DNA of 64,000 bases from Streptomyces sp. DSM 15324 (GCF_001514285.1 NZ_KQ949026.1:1-64000), one strand, 5' to 3'; numbered from the stretch's first letter, positions 30,460 through 40,322 are shown. Made by a program: numbers and translations. Notes: generated by a model from the letters alone, not told the origin.

Positions 30460-31761
30460 ATGAGCACGACCCCTCCACCCCGGGCCCCGAGCCACGACCG
30501 ACGCCCCGTCACCGCCGCACAGGCCCCCGACGACGGGGCGTTCGCCTGGCTGCGAGCCCTCGGACCGCGTGGCCGCCGGGCCTTCGCCGGCGCGTTCGGC
30601 GGCTATGCCCTGGACTCCTACGACTACTTCACGCTGCCGCTGAGCATGGTCGCCCTCACGGCGTACTTCGGCCTGGACAACGGCCAGACCGGCCTGTTCA
30701 CCACCGTCACCCTGGTCGTGTCCGCGATCGGCGGCGCCGCCGCGGGCGTCGTGGCCGACCGGATCGGCCGGGTCAGGGCACTGATGATCACTGTGATCAC
30801 CTACGCCGTGTTCACGGTCGCCTGCGGCTTCGCGCCGAACTACGAGACGCTGCTGGTCTTCCGCGCGCTCCAGGGACTCGGCTTCGGCGGCGAGTGGGCG
30901 GTCGGGGCGGTCCTGGTCGCCGAGTACGCGAGCGCCCGGCACCGGGGCCGTACCCTCGGCGCGGTCCAGAGCTCCTGGGCCGTCGGCTGGGGCCTCGCGG
31001 CGCTCGTGTACACACTGGTCTTCTCGTTCTTCGACGACGACGTGGCCTGGCGCGTGATGTTCTGGACCGGCGCGCTGCCCGCACTGCTCGTGGTGTGGGT
31101 GCGGCGCCGGGTGAAGGACGCGCCGGAGGCGGCCGCCGCGCGCGAGCGGAGCGCGGGGAAGGGATCGTTCCCGGCCATCTTCAGGGGCCGTCTGCTGCGG
31201 ACCACGCTCTTCGCCGGGCTGCTGTCCACCGGCGTCCAGGGCGGCTACTACACACTGGCCACCTGGGTGCCGACGTACCTGAAGTCGGAGCGGGGACTGT
31301 CGGTGGTGGGGACGGGCGGCTATCTGAGCTTCCTGATCTCCGGCGCCTTCCTCGGCTACCTGACCGGCGGCCATCTCACGGACCGGCTCGGCCGGCGCCG
31401 CAACATCTGGCTGTTCGCCCTGCTGTCGGCCCTGTGCATCCTGGTGTACGCCCACATCCCCGACGGCGCCAACGCCCTGCTCCTGGTCCTCGGCTTCCCG
31501 CTCGGGTTCTGCATGTCGGCGATCTTCAGCGGCTTCGGGTCCTACCTGAGCGAGCTGTACCCGACGGCCGTGCGCGGCACCGGGCAGGGCTTCACGTACA
31601 ACACCGGGCGCGCCGTGGGCGCCGTCTTCCCCACCACGGTCGGTTATCTGGCCGACAGCTGGGGTGTGGGCGGCGCGCTGGTGTTCGGCGCGATCGGCTA
31701 CGGGATCGCCGCCCTGGCGCTGCTGGGGCTGCCGGAGACGCGTGGGAAGGAACTGGAGTGA
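30460..31761 (+). CDS. MFS transporter, metabolite:H+ symporter type
   Basis: A 433-residue twelve-helix permease of the sugar/metabolite symporter group, with the loop motif [14 protein letters not shown], the [15 protein letters not shown] motif and the [21 protein letters not shown] motif found in carboxylate symporters. It is the first gene of an operon with a DUF1445 enzyme and pxpABC, so the likely cargo is 5-oxoproline, glutamate or a related acid. The ATG at 30460 follows GAGGTG. Its TGA overlaps the GTG of the next gene by 4 bases. Confidence 0.87.
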   Translation: MSTTPPPRAPSHDRRPVTAAQAPDDGAFAWLRALGPRGRRAFAGAFGGYALDSYDYFTLPLSMVALTAYFGLDNGQTGLFTTVTLVVSAIGGAAAGVVADRIGRVRALMITVITYAVFTVACGFAPNYETLLVFRALQGLGFGGEWAVGAVLVAEYASARHRGRTLGAVQSSWAVGWGLAALVYTLVFSFFDDDVAWRVMFWTGALPALLVVWVRRRVKDAPEAAAARERSAGKGSFPAIFRGRLLRTTLFAGLLSTGVQGGYYTLATWVPTYLKSERGLSVVGTGGYLSFLISGAFLGYLTGGHLTDRLGRRRNIWLFALLSALCILVYAHIPDGANALLLVLGFPLGFCMSAIFSGFGSYLSELYPTAVRGTGQGFTYNTGRAVGAVFPTTVGYLADSWGVGGALVFGAIGYGIAALALLGLPETRGKELE

Positions 31762-32612
31762 ACCGTCCGATCCTCACCGAGGACCGCCCCTCGGCCGCCG
31801 CGGGGGACACCCCGCTGACCCTCGTGGACCACCACGCGCACGCGTGGAGCCCGGAAAGCGCCCGGGCCCGCTTCCGGGAGGGCCTGGCCGGCCCCACGGC
31901 CGGGGTCGCCGCGGGCCACACCCAGGTCAACCTGATCTCGGTGCCCGCCGACTGGGCGTACGACATGCTCCTGTTCTGCCAGCGCAACCCGAAGCCGTGC
32001 CCGGTCCTCGACGTCACCGACGCCGGTTCGTGGACGACGGTCCTGGCCGACGGCGCCGATCTGCGCACCGACCTGCCGCGCTACCGGGTGTGGGAGCACG
32101 GGGAGCTGGTGGACGAGCCGACGGACGTGCGCGCGTACTGGCGCGAGGACCTGGTGTCGTTCCTGATCGGGTGCAGTTTCACCTTCGAGTGGGCGCTGTC
32201 CGGGGCGGGCGTCCCGATCCGCCACGTCGAACAGGGGCGCAACGTCCCGATGTACGTGACGAACCGTCAGTGCCGGCCGGCGGGCCGACTGCACGGCCCG
32301 ATGGTGGTGTCGATGCGTCCGGTGCCGCCCCGGCATCTGGCCGCCGCCATCCGGGAGAGCAGTCTGCTCCCGGCGGTGCACGGCAGCCCCGTACACTGCG
32401 GCGATCCCGTGGGGCTGGGCATCGACGACCTCGGCCGCCCCGACTTCGGCGATCCGGTGGCCGCCGAACCGGACGACATCCCGGTGTTCTGGGCGTGCGG
32501 GGTCACCCCGCAGGCCGCGGTGATGGCCTCGCGCCCGCCGTTCGCCCTCACCCACGCGCCGGGCCAGATGTTCCTGACCGACACGCGCGACGAGCAGTAC
32601 CGCGTGGCCTGA
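31758..32612 (+). CDS. DUF1445 protein, putative hydro-lyase / D-glutamate cyclase
   Basis: A 284-residue DUF1445 protein. Conserved stretches include [56 protein letters not shown] and [11 protein letters not shown]. The mammalian homologue DGLUCY converts D-glutamate to 5-oxo-D-proline; bacterial members are annotated as putative hydro-lyases. Adjacent pxpABC makes a D-glutamate to 5-oxoproline to glutamate route plausible. The GTG at 31758 overlaps the MFS stop (GTGA). Confidence 0.87.
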   Translation: MNRPILTEDRPSAAAGDTPLTLVDHHAHAWSPESARARFREGLAGPTAGVAAGHTQVNLISVPADWAYDMLLFCQRNPKPCPVLDVTDAGSWTTVLADGADLRTDLPRYRVWEHGELVDEPTDVRAYWREDLVSFLIGCSFTFEWALSGAGVPIRHVEQGRNVPMYVTNRQCRPAGRLHGPMVVSMRPVPPRHLAAAIRESSLLPAVHGSPVHCGDPVGLGIDDLGRPDFGDPVAAEPDDIPVFWACGVTPQAAVMASRPPFALTHAPGQMFLTDTRDEQYRVA

Positions 32613-32660
32613 GACAGGGCGCAGCCAGAGCACAAAACAGCCGGACATCAGGAAGGAACC

Positions 32661-33419
32661 ATGAGCGCGATCGATCTGAACGCCGACCTCGGCGAGGGCT
32701 TCGGCCGCTGGCGGCTCACCGACGACGAGCAGCTGCTGTCCGTCGTGACGAGCGCCAACGTGGCCTGCGGCTTCCACGCCGGGGACGCGGCCACCATGCG
32801 GCGGGTGTGCGAGCTGGCGGCCGAGCGGGGCGTGACGATCGGCGCCCAGGTCTCCTACCGGGACCTGGCCGGCTTCGGGCGGCGCGCCATGGACGTGCCG
32901 CCCGCCGAACTGGCCGCCGAGGTGGCGTACCAGATCGGTGCCCTGGAGGTCTTCGCACGGGCTGCGGGCGCGCGCGTGGCGTACGTGAAACCGCACGGCG
33001 CGCTCTACAACCGGGTGGTGCACGACGAGGAGCAGGCCGCCTCGGTGGTCGAGGGGGTGCTCCTCGCCGACGCCGCGCTGCCCGTGCTGGGGCTGCCCGG
33101 CTCGCGGCTGCTGGACGCGGCCCGGAAGGCGGGTCTGCCGGCGGTCACCGAGGCGTTCGCGGACCGGGCGTACACCGAGCAGGGCACGCTCGTGCCGCGT
33201 GGTCTGGACGGGGCCGTGGTCACCGATCCGGCGACCGTCGTGGAGCGGTCGGTGAGCCTGGCCCGTGCCGGTACGGTCGCCTCCGCCGCGGGGTCGGTCA
33301 TCGAGGTACGCGCGCGTTCCCTGTGCCTGCACGGCGACACGCCGGGCGCGGTGGAGCTGGCGCGCCGGGTCCGGCGGCGGCTGGAGGAGTCCGGGGTGCG
33401 CGTGGAGGCCTTCGCATGA
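32661..33419 (+). CDS. pxpA: 5-oxoprolinase subunit PxpA (LamB/YcsF)
   Basis: A 252-residue LamB/YcsF protein, the catalytic A subunit of the prokaryotic ATP-dependent 5-oxoprolinase PxpABC. The family signatures LNADLGEGFGRW, SANVACGFHAGD, VKPHGALYN and LCLHGDTPGAVELA are all present. The ATG at 32661 follows AAGGAA. Its TGA overlaps the pxpB start by 4 bases, consistent with stoichiometric subunit synthesis. Confidence 0.94.
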   Translation: MSAIDLNADLGEGFGRWRLTDDEQLLSVVTSANVACGFHAGDAATMRRVCELAAERGVTIGAQVSYRDLAGFGRRAMDVPPAELAAEVAYQIGALEVFARAAGARVAYVKPHGALYNRVVHDEEQAASVVEGVLLADAALPVLGLPGSRLLDAARKAGLPAVTEAFADRAYTEQGTLVPRGLDGAVVTDPATVVERSVSLARAGTVASAAGSVIEVRARSLCLHGDTPGAVELARRVRRRLEESGVRVEAFA

Positions 33420-34066
33420 GCCTGCGTGTCCTTCCCGTCGGCGACGACGCCCTGCTGGTCGAGGTGGACTCGGGCGCAGCGGCGGAGTCCCTGCACGCCG
33501 AGCTGGTACGGCGTCGCGCGGCCGGGCTGCTGACGGTCCGGGAGATCGTCCCGGCGGCCCGGACGGTACTCCTGGACGGCGTGCCCGACCCGGTCCGTCT
33601 GACGTCGGAGCTGACGGCCGCCGAGATCCCGCCCGCTCCCCCGCGGGCCGCCGAGGTGGTCGAGCTCCCTGTGCGCTACGACGGCCCCGACCTCGCGGAC
33701 GTCGCCGCCCACTGGGGTGTCTCCGCCCAAGAGGTGGCCCGTATCCACGCGGGGACCGAGTTCCGGGTCGCGTTCTGCGGTTTCGCGCCCGGCTTCGGCT
33801 ATCTGACGGGGCTGCCCGCGAGCCACGACGTCCCGCGCCGGGCCACGCCGCGTACGGCGGTGCCGGCCGGCTCCGTGGCGCTGGCCGGGCCGTACACGGG
33901 CGTGTACCCCCGTGCGTCGCCGGGCGGCTGGCAGCTGATCGGCAGCACGGACATGGTGCTGTGGGACCACGCGCGCGTGCCGGCCGCGCTGCTCTCGCCG
34001 GGCACGCGCGTGCGTTTCGTCGCGGTGGACGCGGTGGACGCGGTGGATGCGGTGGGTGCCGGGTGA
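33416..34066 (+). CDS. pxpB: 5-oxoprolinase subunit PxpB
   Basis: A 216-residue KipI-like protein, subunit B of 5-oxoprolinase. The signatures LPVGDDALLVE, FCGFAPGFGYLTGLP, PRRATPRTAVPAGSVALAG and YPRASPGGWQLIGST are present. The C-terminus carries a 9-bp tandem repeat that encodes VDAVDAVDAV (34022-34050), not a feature of the family. Start and stop both overlap the neighbouring genes by 4 bases. Confidence 0.92.
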   Translation: MSLRVLPVGDDALLVEVDSGAAAESLHAELVRRRAAGLLTVREIVPAARTVLLDGVPDPVRLTSELTAAEIPPAPPRAAEVVELPVRYDGPDLADVAAHWGVSAQEVARIHAGTEFRVAFCGFAPGFGYLTGLPASHDVPRRATPRTAVPAGSVALAGPYTGVYPRASPGGWQLIGSTDMVLWDHARVPAALLSPGTRVRFVAVDAVDAVDAVGAG

Positions 34067-34932
34067 CGGACCGCGCTCTCTCGGTGGTCCGCGCGGGGGC
34101 CCTCACCACCGTGCAGGACCAGGGGCGTCCCGGCCACGCCCATCTCGGCGTGCCGCGCTCCGGTGCGCTCGACGCGCCCGCCGCGGCGCTGGTCAACCGG
34201 CTCGTCGGCAACCCTCCCGGGGCGGCGGTCCTGGAGACCACCGTCAACGGCTGCGCCCTGCGGCCCCGCTGCGCCGTCACCGTCGCGGTCGGGGGCGCGC
34301 CCTGCCCGGTCACGGTGAACGGGCGCCCGGTCGCCTGGGGCGCGCCGGTCCGGGTACCCGCCGGCGCGGTCCTCGACGTCGGGCCGGCCGTGTCCGGGCT
34401 GCGCAGCTATGTGGGCGTGTCCGGCGGCCTCACCGTCGAGCCGGTCCTAGGCAGCCGGTCCACCGACCTGCTCTCGGGGCTCGGTCCCGCGCCCCTCACG
34501 GACGGTACGGTCCTGCCTCTGGGCCCGGAAGCCTCGGCGCACGCACGCGTGGACGTCGCCCCGCAGGCCGCTCCCCCGGCCGAACTCGTCCTGCGCGTCA
34601 CGCTCGGCCCGCGCGAGGACTGGTTCACGCCGGAGGCGGTCGGTGTCTTCACCACGCGCGCGTACCGCGTGTCCCCGGCGAGCAACCGCATCGGCCTGCG
34701 CACCGAGGGCCCCGTCCTGGAGCGGGCCCTGCCCGGCGAGCTGGCCAGCGAGGGCATGGTGCTGGGCGCCGTCCAGGTGCCCCCCGACGGCCAGCCGGTG
34801 GTCTTCCTCGCCGACCACCCGACCACCGGGGGCTACCCGGTGATCGGGGTCGTCCGCGCGGCCGACCTCCCGGCCGCCGCCCAGGCGGTACCGGGCACTC
34901 CGGTCCGCTTCGTGGCGGTACGACGGCGGTGA
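34063..34932 (+). CDS. pxpC: 5-oxoprolinase subunit PxpC
   Basis: A 289-residue KipA-like biotin-dependent-carboxyltransferase-family protein, subunit C of 5-oxoprolinase. The signatures TTVQDQGRPGHAHLGVPRSGALD, LRSYVGVSGGL, LGSRSTDLLSGLG and FLADHPTTGGYPVIGVV are present. The GTG at 34063 overlaps the pxpB stop. A 15-bp-stem hairpin begins at its stop codon, ending the operon. Confidence 0.92.
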   Translation: MTDRALSVVRAGALTTVQDQGRPGHAHLGVPRSGALDAPAAALVNRLVGNPPGAAVLETTVNGCALRPRCAVTVAVGGAPCPVTVNGRPVAWGAPVRVPAGAVLDVGPAVSGLRSYVGVSGGLTVEPVLGSRSTDLLSGLGPAPLTDGTVLPLGPEASAHARVDVAPQAAPPAELVLRVTLGPREDWFTPEAVGVFTTRAYRVSPASNRIGLRTEGPVLERALPGELASEGMVLGAVQVPPDGQPVVFLADHPTTGGYPVIGVVRAADLPAAAQAVPGTPVRFVAVRRR

Positions 34933-34968
34933 CGGCGCCGGTGCCCGGAGCGCGGCACCGGCGCCGTC
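34931..34968. terminator. Hairpin terminator after pxpC
   Basis: A perfect 15-bp stem (arms beginning GACGGCGCCGGTGCC and ending GGCACCGGCGCCGTC) with an 8-nt loop starts inside the pxpC stop codon. It separates pxpC from the converging SGNH hydrolase gene and probably works on both strands. Confidence 0.85.
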
Positions 34969-34995
34969 GCCTCAGGCGGCTCCCTAGGCGGCTCC

Positions 34996-35898
34996 CTAGG
35001 CAGCGTCCGGGTGCGGTTCCGTCACGGACAGCGCCGTCAGTGCCGCGGAGACCGCCGCCGACGTCCGCAGGTCGAGCCGGGCGCTCGTCCCCCGCGCGCG
35101 GTGGCGCATCTCGTCGGCGGCCAGCCGAAGCAACTGGGGCAGGAGGTCGGTGCAGCGCCGGGCCACCCAGCCGGTGCCCGCCGTCGCCAGCCACCACAGG
35201 CTCGCGGAGGTCGTCGGCGCCGGGCGCTCCGGCTCGGGCGAGGGCGCGGGTCCGGTGGCGAGGCCCGCCTCGGCCAGCAGCGCGTGGAAGCGCACGGCCA
35301 GCTGCCGGTGTCCCCGTTCGCCCGGGTGCAGCCGGTCCGCGCTCCACATCGCGCGGTCCGTCAGCCAGGCGCCCTCCGCCGCGTGCAGATGGACGGCCCC
35401 GTACCGTTCGGACAGCGCGTGGACGACGGTGTTGACCGCGCGCTGGCGCCGGGCCAGCGGACGGGCGAGGGCGCCGGGCAGGCCGAGCATGGCCCCCGGG
35501 TCGGGCAGGCACGCGGTGAGCAGCACCGCGCCCTGCTCGGCGAAGGCGGCGTAGACCGTGTCGAGGCGGGCGGCGACGGCGTGGATGTCGAAGGTGCAGC
35601 GGAGCGTGTCGTTGACGCCGACGACGACCGACACCACGTCGGGCCGCAGCCCGAGCCCGGCCGGGAGCTGACGCTCCAGCACGTCCCGCGTCTGGGCGCC
35701 GCTGACCGCGAGGTTCGTGAACTCCACGGCCCCGCCGGACGCCGCAGGGCCCGCAGCGCCCGCCCGCGAGGACCCCGCGGCGTCCTCGGCGAGCCCGCCC
35801 GCGAGGAGCGCGGCCCAGCCGCGCCAGCCGTCGCCGGCCGGGCCCCCCACCCCCTCGGTGAGGGAGTCACCGAGGGCGACGAAGCGGAGGCGTCTCAT
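34996..35898 (-). CDS. SGNH/GDSL-family hydrolase
   Basis: A 300-residue SGNH hydrolase, an esterase/lipase-fold enzyme. Block I is FVALGDSLTEGVG, block III VVVGVNDTL, and block V DRLHPGERGH, giving the Ser-Asp-His set. No signal peptide is seen. The C-terminal ~80 residues are an arginine-rich tail. The ATG at 35898 overlaps the stop of the upstream glycosyltransferase gene (ATGA). It may deacylate a glycan or glycolipid made by the two glycosyltransferases. After its TAG, a duplicated 12-bp unit adds a second TAG and then a TGA in frame. Confidence 0.88.
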   Translation of the reverse strand: MRRLRFVALGDSLTEGVGGPAGDGWRGWAALLAGGLAEDAAGSSRAGAAGPAASGGAVEFTNLAVSGAQTRDVLERQLPAGLGLRPDVVSVVVGVNDTLRCTFDIHAVAARLDTVYAAFAEQGAVLLTACLPDPGAMLGLPGALARPLARRQRAVNTVVHALSERYGAVHLHAAEGAWLTDRAMWSADRLHPGERGHRQLAVRFHALLAEAGLATGPAPSPEPERPAPTTSASLWWLATAGTGWVARRCTDLLPQLLRLAADEMRHRARGTSARLDLRTSAAVSAALTALSVTEPHPDAA

Positions 35899-37217
35899 CC
35901 GACCCCTCCGGTCACGACGGAACGCACCCGTACCGTCGCGTCGTGCGCCGCGAGGAACGCCTCCACGGCCGTCCCCCATCCGAAGCACTCCGCCCGCGCG
36001 CGTGCCTCCTCCCGGCGGTCCGGCACGGAGCGCTCCAGGAGACTCTCCACGGCGTCCGCGAAGGCACCACCCCGGTCGGCGGCGACCGCGCCCGCCTCGC
36101 CGATCACCTCGGGCAGCGCCGACGACGCGCTCACGACGACCGGCGTCCCGCAGGCCATCGCCTCCAGGGCGGCCAGCCCGAAGGTCTCCGCAGGCCCCGG
36201 CGCCAGGCACACGTCTGCACTGGCCTGGAGCGCGCCCAGGGCGTCCCGGTCGGCGACATGCCCCAGGAAGGTCACCGGCAGGCCGCGTTCGCGTGCGCGC
36301 TGCTCCAGGCGCGGCCGCAGCGGCCCGTCCCCGGCGATCACCAGCACCGCCCGTGCACCACGTGCCACCAGCGCCTCCAGGGCGTCCAGCGCGGTACCGG
36401 GCTTCTTCTCCACGGACAGCCGGGTGCAGGTGACCAGCAGGATCTCGTCCTCGCGCGCGTGACGGGCCCGGACACCCGCGTCGTACAGCGAGGGACGGCG
36501 GGCGACGAGGTCGACGCCGAGCGGGGCACGCACCACGTTCCGCGCCCCGATCCGGACGAACTCCCGCTCGGCGAACTCGGTGGTGCACACCACGCGCGCG
36601 TAGGTGTGCGCCGTACGGATGTTGAGCGCGTCGGCGGCGCGCCGGGCGGTGGCCTCGGACAGGCCCCAGGTGCGCAGCACCCCGTCGGCGGTCTCGTGGG
36701 AGACCATCACGGCCGGGACCCGGGCGCGCCGCGCCCACTTGCCGGTCCAGCGCAGCGTCGTACGGTCGGAGACCTCCAGGCGGTCCGGCGCGAGGTCCTC
36801 CAGGAGACGGGCGAGGCGGCGCTTGTCGGTGAGGACGCGATAGCCGCCGGTGCCGGGCAGCAGCGGTCCGGGCAGGGTGATCACCCGCCCCTGCTCGGTG
36901 TCGCGGTCGCTCGCCCGCTCGCCCGGCACGATCAGGACGGGTTCGTGGCCCGCCGCGCGGTAGCCCTTGCCGAGTTCGCGCAGCGCGGTGCGCAGCCCGC
37001 CCGAGGCGGGGGCCACGAAGTTGGCCAGGCGGACGATCCGCAGCGGCCCACCGAGCACTCCACCGCCCACGCCACCACCCATGCCGCCGACCGCGCCCCC
37101 GCCCCCGCCGCCCGTCGGCCCGCAGCCCAGCCCGCCGTTCGGTCCGCCGTTCGGTCCGCGGGCGGGAACTCCGCTCACGCCGTTGGTGAGGCCGCCGTCG
37201 GCCGGTCCGCCGGTCAT
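35895..37217 (-). CDS. GT4-type glycosyltransferase with glycine-rich N-terminus
   Basis: A 440-residue retaining glycosyltransferase of the GT-B fold, family 4. The acceptor domain begins at about residue 52 (LRIVRLANFVAPASGGLRTAL). The donor domain has VIAGDGPLRPRLE and the E-x7-E-type motif PAETFGLAALEAMACGTPVVV. The first ~50 residues are almost all Gly/Pro/Ala low complexity; a later start cannot be excluded, but the ATG at 37217 overlaps the upstream gene's stop (ATGA), supporting it. Probably adds mannose or glucose to a lipid or glycan in the cytoplasm. Confidence 0.88.
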   Translation of the reverse strand: MTGGPADGGLTNGVSGVPARGPNGGPNGGLGCGPTGGGGGGAVGGMGGGVGGGVLGGPLRIVRLANFVAPASGGLRTALRELGKGYRAAGHEPVLIVPGERASDRDTEQGRVITLPGPLLPGTGGYRVLTDKRRLARLLEDLAPDRLEVSDRTTLRWTGKWARRARVPAVMVSHETADGVLRTWGLSEATARRAADALNIRTAHTYARVVCTTEFAEREFVRIGARNVVRAPLGVDLVARRPSLYDAGVRARHAREDEILLVTCTRLSVEKKPGTALDALEALVARGARAVLVIAGDGPLRPRLEQRARERGLPVTFLGHVADRDALGALQASADVCLAPGPAETFGLAALEAMACGTPVVVSASSALPEVIGEAGAVAADRGGAFADAVESLLERSVPDRREEARARAECFGWGTAVEAFLAAHDATVRVRSVVTGGVG

Positions 37218-38341
37218 GCCGCCACCACCAGGCGGCGCGCCGCCAGCACGTCCCCGTAGTGGCCGATGAGCTGGTCGCCGACGGCGGCCCACGTACGCCC
37301 CTCGACCGTGGCGCGCCCCGCGGCGCCGTACGCCCTGCGCAGCGCCGGGTCGGCGGCGAGGGCAGCCACCGCGTCCCGTACGGCGGCCGTGTCGCGCGGC
37401 GGGAAGAGCAGACCGGTGCGGCCGTGGGCGACGAGGTCCAGCGGGCCGCCGGCGGCGGGGGCGACGACCGGCACACCGCTGGCCATGGCCTCCTGCACGG
37501 TCTGGCAGAACGTCTCGAAGGGGCCCGTGTGCGCGAAGACGTCCAGCGAGGCGAAGATCCGGGCCAGATCGTCGCCGGTGCGGCGGCCGAGGAAGACCGC
37601 GCGGGGCAGGGCCTCGTCGAGGTGGGCGCGGCTCGGCCCGTCGCCCACCACCACGACCCGTACGCCCTCCAGACCGCACACTCCGGCCAGCAGTTCGACC
37701 TGCTTCTCGGGGGCGAGGCGGCCGACGTAGCCGACGATCAGTTCGCCGTCGGGGGCGAGTTCGCGGCGCAGGGTCTCGTCACGGTGCTCGGGGCGGAAGC
37801 GGACGGTGTCCACGCCCCGCTGCCACAGCTTGACCCGGGGGACACCGTGCGTCTCCAGGTCGTGCCGGGCGGCGCTGGAGGGCGCGAGGGTGAGGTCGGC
37901 GGCGGCGTGGACGGAGCGGATGCGCCGCCAGGCGGTGGCCTCGCCGACGCCCATGTACGTGCGCGCGTATCCGGCCAGGTCGGTCTGGTACACGGCGACG
38001 GCGGGGATGCCGAGCCGCGCGGCGGCGGTCATGCCGCGCACACCAAGGACGAAGGGGCTGGCCAGGTGGACCACGTCGGCGCGGTGCTCGGCGATGGCCG
38101 CGGCGACACGCCGGCTGGGGAGGGCGACGCGGACCTGGGGGTAGCCGGGGAGCGGGAGGGAGGGGACACGGACGACGGGGCACGGCGCCGAGGCGTCGGG
38201 CCCGGTACCGGCGGCGGTGGCCGGTGCGACGACGAGCGGGGAGTGACCGCGATCTACGAGGTGCCGGGCGGTCTGGAGCGCGCAGTGGGCCACGCCGTTC
38301 ACGTCGGGGGGAAAGGATTCGGTCACGATGACGACACGCAT
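37214..38341 (-). CDS. GT4-type glycosyltransferase (MgtA/PimB-like mannosyltransferase)
   Basis: A 375-residue GT-B glycosyltransferase. The N-terminus MRVVIVTESFPPDVNGVAH, the donor-site GYVGRLAPEKQVELL, VVVGDGPSRAHL and TGPFETFCQTVQEAMASGVPVV match GDP-mannose-dependent alpha-mannosyltransferases acting on glycolipids. It is the first gene of a three-gene chain with another GT4 enzyme and an SGNH hydrolase, each overlapping the next by 4 bases. The exact acceptor is not known. Confidence 0.88.
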   Translation of the reverse strand: MRVVIVTESFPPDVNGVAHCALQTARHLVDRGHSPLVVAPATAAGTGPDASAPCPVVRVPSLPLPGYPQVRVALPSRRVAAAIAEHRADVVHLASPFVLGVRGMTAAARLGIPAVAVYQTDLAGYARTYMGVGEATAWRRIRSVHAAADLTLAPSSAARHDLETHGVPRVKLWQRGVDTVRFRPEHRDETLRRELAPDGELIVGYVGRLAPEKQVELLAGVCGLEGVRVVVVGDGPSRAHLDEALPRAVFLGRRTGDDLARIFASLDVFAHTGPFETFCQTVQEAMASGVPVVAPAAGGPLDLVAHGRTGLLFPPRDTAAVRDAVAALAADPALRRAYGAAGRATVEGRTWAAVGDQLIGHYGDVLAARRLVVAA

Positions 38342-38568
38342 ACCGGTGTTGTCGCCGCCTTGGACGTGGCCGCGTCAACGTGGATCTTTCCTGCCGACAA
38401 ACGTCCCATGAGCGTTGCGCTGCGTGCGCCGGCGCACGCCGAACGGCCCACGCCGCCGGTTCCCCAGCAGGTCGGACGGTGTCCACGCCCGCCTGACCCC
38501 TGGGCCATCCGGTGTTCACCGGGCGGGCGCACGTCGGCCGCTCCGGCGGCGCCGGGCCGGTCCAGGGG

Positions 38569-39990
38569 CTACATCGCGGACGCCGGGTCCGGTCCGATGC
38601 GGCTGCGTACGGCCGTCTGGACCTCGGCCTCCTCGGCGGGGTCGGCGGCGAGCCGCCGGAGGCGTTCGACGACGCGGGCGTCGCCGGTCTCGGCGTGCCG
38701 GGCTGCGATCTCCCGGGTGGCCTCCTCGCAGTCCCACAGGCATTCGACGGCGAAGCCGGTGGCGAACGAGGGGTCGGTGGCGGCGAGGGCGCGGGCGCAG
38801 CGCCCGCGCAGATGTGAGGAGGCCGTCTCGCGGTAGATGTGGCGCAGCACGGGGGCCGCGCAGACGATGCCGAGGCGACCCGCGCCGTCGACGAGGGTCC
38901 ACAGGGTGGCGGCGTCGCAGCCTTCGCCGCGTACGGCCTCGCGCAGGGCGCCCAGGACGAGGTCGCTGTCCATGGTGCCGCCGTGACAGGCGAGCATGCG
39001 TCCGGCGGCGGCGCCCAGGGCGTCGGGCCGGTGGGCCCAGCCGCGGGCCCGTTCGACGGCGGCGATGCTGCGCATGCGTTCGAAGGCGTCGACGGCGGCG
39101 TCCACGACGGCGGTGGAGCCGGTGGTCACGGCCTGCTCGACGAGGGTCAGGGCGTCGGGGTCGTTGCAGTCGGCGAGGTAGCGCAGTGCGGTACAGCGTG
39201 CCCCGTCGGTGCCGTCCTTGGCGGCCTGCACGATCTCCGGGCGGTCCTCGGGGCCGGCCACGGCGGTGAGGCAGCGGGCGGCGGGGACGTGCAGGGCGGC
39301 ACCGCGCTCCAGGCCCTGTTGCGCCCATTCGAAGACGGCGCGGACGCTCCAGCCGGGGCGCGGTCCGCTGGGACTCATCTGGCGTTGCCAGCGGTCGAAA
39401 CAGCCGGCCTCCTGGGCGGTACGCACACGCGTGGAGACGTATTCGCGGGGGTCCTCGGCCCACAGGCGCCAGGGCCGTGGCTCGAAGGCGTCCCGGACGG
39501 CGGCGGCCAGTTCGGCCTCGCCCTCGGCGTCGGTGGCGAACCGCGCGAGCACCGGTGCGGCCAGGGCGCGCAGTCCGGCGTCGTCGTCGCGCAGGGCCAG
39601 CTCGTCCAGGGCCCAGGCCCAGTTGGTGCCGGTGGTGGCGTACCGGCGGAGCAGCTCCAGGGCGTCCCGCCGGCCGTAGGAGGCCAGGTGGCCGAGGACG
39701 GCCAGGGCCAGGCCCGTGCGTGACTCCTCGGTGTCGAAGGCGTCCTCGACGTCGAAGAGGTGCGCCTCGATCTCGTCCAGCTCGCCGCTGAGGTCGAGGT
39801 AGAGCCGGGCGTAGTAGAGGGAGCGGTTCTCCACCTGCCAGTCGTGGCGGGGATCGCGCAGCACACAGTGGTTCAGTGCCGCGAGCGCTTCGGCGCGCGG
39901 GGCGGTGAGCGCGTGCAGCGTACCGTCGCCTCGGCCCCTCTGGAGGAGGCCGAGCAGGGTACCGCTGGGCGCTATGACCGGATCGAACAT
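38569..39990 (-). CDS. HEAT-repeat protein
   Basis: A 473-residue all-helical protein made of degenerate ~30-residue HEAT-like repeats through most of its length, for example ALRYLADCNDPDALTLVEQAV, VVDAAVDAFERMRSI and HLRGRCARALAATDPSFA. Such proteins are scaffolds for protein-protein contact. No catalytic motif, signal peptide or membrane helix is seen. The ATG at 39990 (MFDPVIAPSG) has GAGG 9 bases upstream; a GTG 15 bases earlier is less likely. Function is unknown. Confidence 0.82.
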   Translation of the reverse strand: MFDPVIAPSGTLLGLLQRGRGDGTLHALTAPRAEALAALNHCVLRDPRHDWQVENRSLYYARLYLDLSGELDEIEAHLFDVEDAFDTEESRTGLALAVLGHLASYGRRDALELLRRYATTGTNWAWALDELALRDDDAGLRALAAPVLARFATDAEGEAELAAAVRDAFEPRPWRLWAEDPREYVSTRVRTAQEAGCFDRWQRQMSPSGPRPGWSVRAVFEWAQQGLERGAALHVPAARCLTAVAGPEDRPEIVQAAKDGTDGARCTALRYLADCNDPDALTLVEQAVTTGSTAVVDAAVDAFERMRSIAAVERARGWAHRPDALGAAAGRMLACHGGTMDSDLVLGALREAVRGEGCDAATLWTLVDGAGRLGIVCAAPVLRHIYRETASSHLRGRCARALAATDPSFATGFAVECLWDCEEATREIAARHAETGDARVVERLRRLAADPAEEAEVQTAVRSRIGPDPASAM

Positions 39991-40320
39991 GGGAAACAGC
40001 CTCACATCAAGCGTCGACGCAACCGGGGACGTGCACTACCTGGCCGCGTGACAACACGTCGGGGCGCCCGCCGTTTCCTGCTTGCTGTAGACCATCTTCC
40101 TCTGCCTCTCGTCGGTGGCCCATGCGGACCGCATCACGGCCCGCGCGGTGCGGCAACACCTGCCCAGCCCTCACGTCCGTGAATCACGTCGTCATGATGA
40201 CCCGGCGCTTCTGCCTGCCGCGACCGATATTTCCGGCGGCCTTGTACCGCCTCCCCCGTGGTCGTCCGTTTACCTGCTCAAAAACTTCATATGACCTGAT
40301 CGCAAGCCGTCGGTGGACGG
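39991..40320. other. Intergenic region without a supported gene
   Basis: These 330 bases lie between the HEAT-repeat gene start and the ankyrin gene stop. Short reading frames occur on both strands but lack ribosome sites and run antisense into the ankyrin gene. The segment around 40210-40300 is AT-richer than its surroundings. A 7-bp hairpin at the right edge is listed as a terminator. Confidence 0.5.
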
Positions 40321-40322
40321 CT
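40305..40322 (-). terminator. Short hairpin at the end of the ankyrin gene
   Basis: AGCCGTC-ggtg-GACGGCT forms a 7-bp stem with a tetraloop that overlaps the TAG stop of the leftward ankyrin gene. A T-rich run (GTTTTTG on the minus strand) follows about 20 bases later. Confidence 0.45.
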
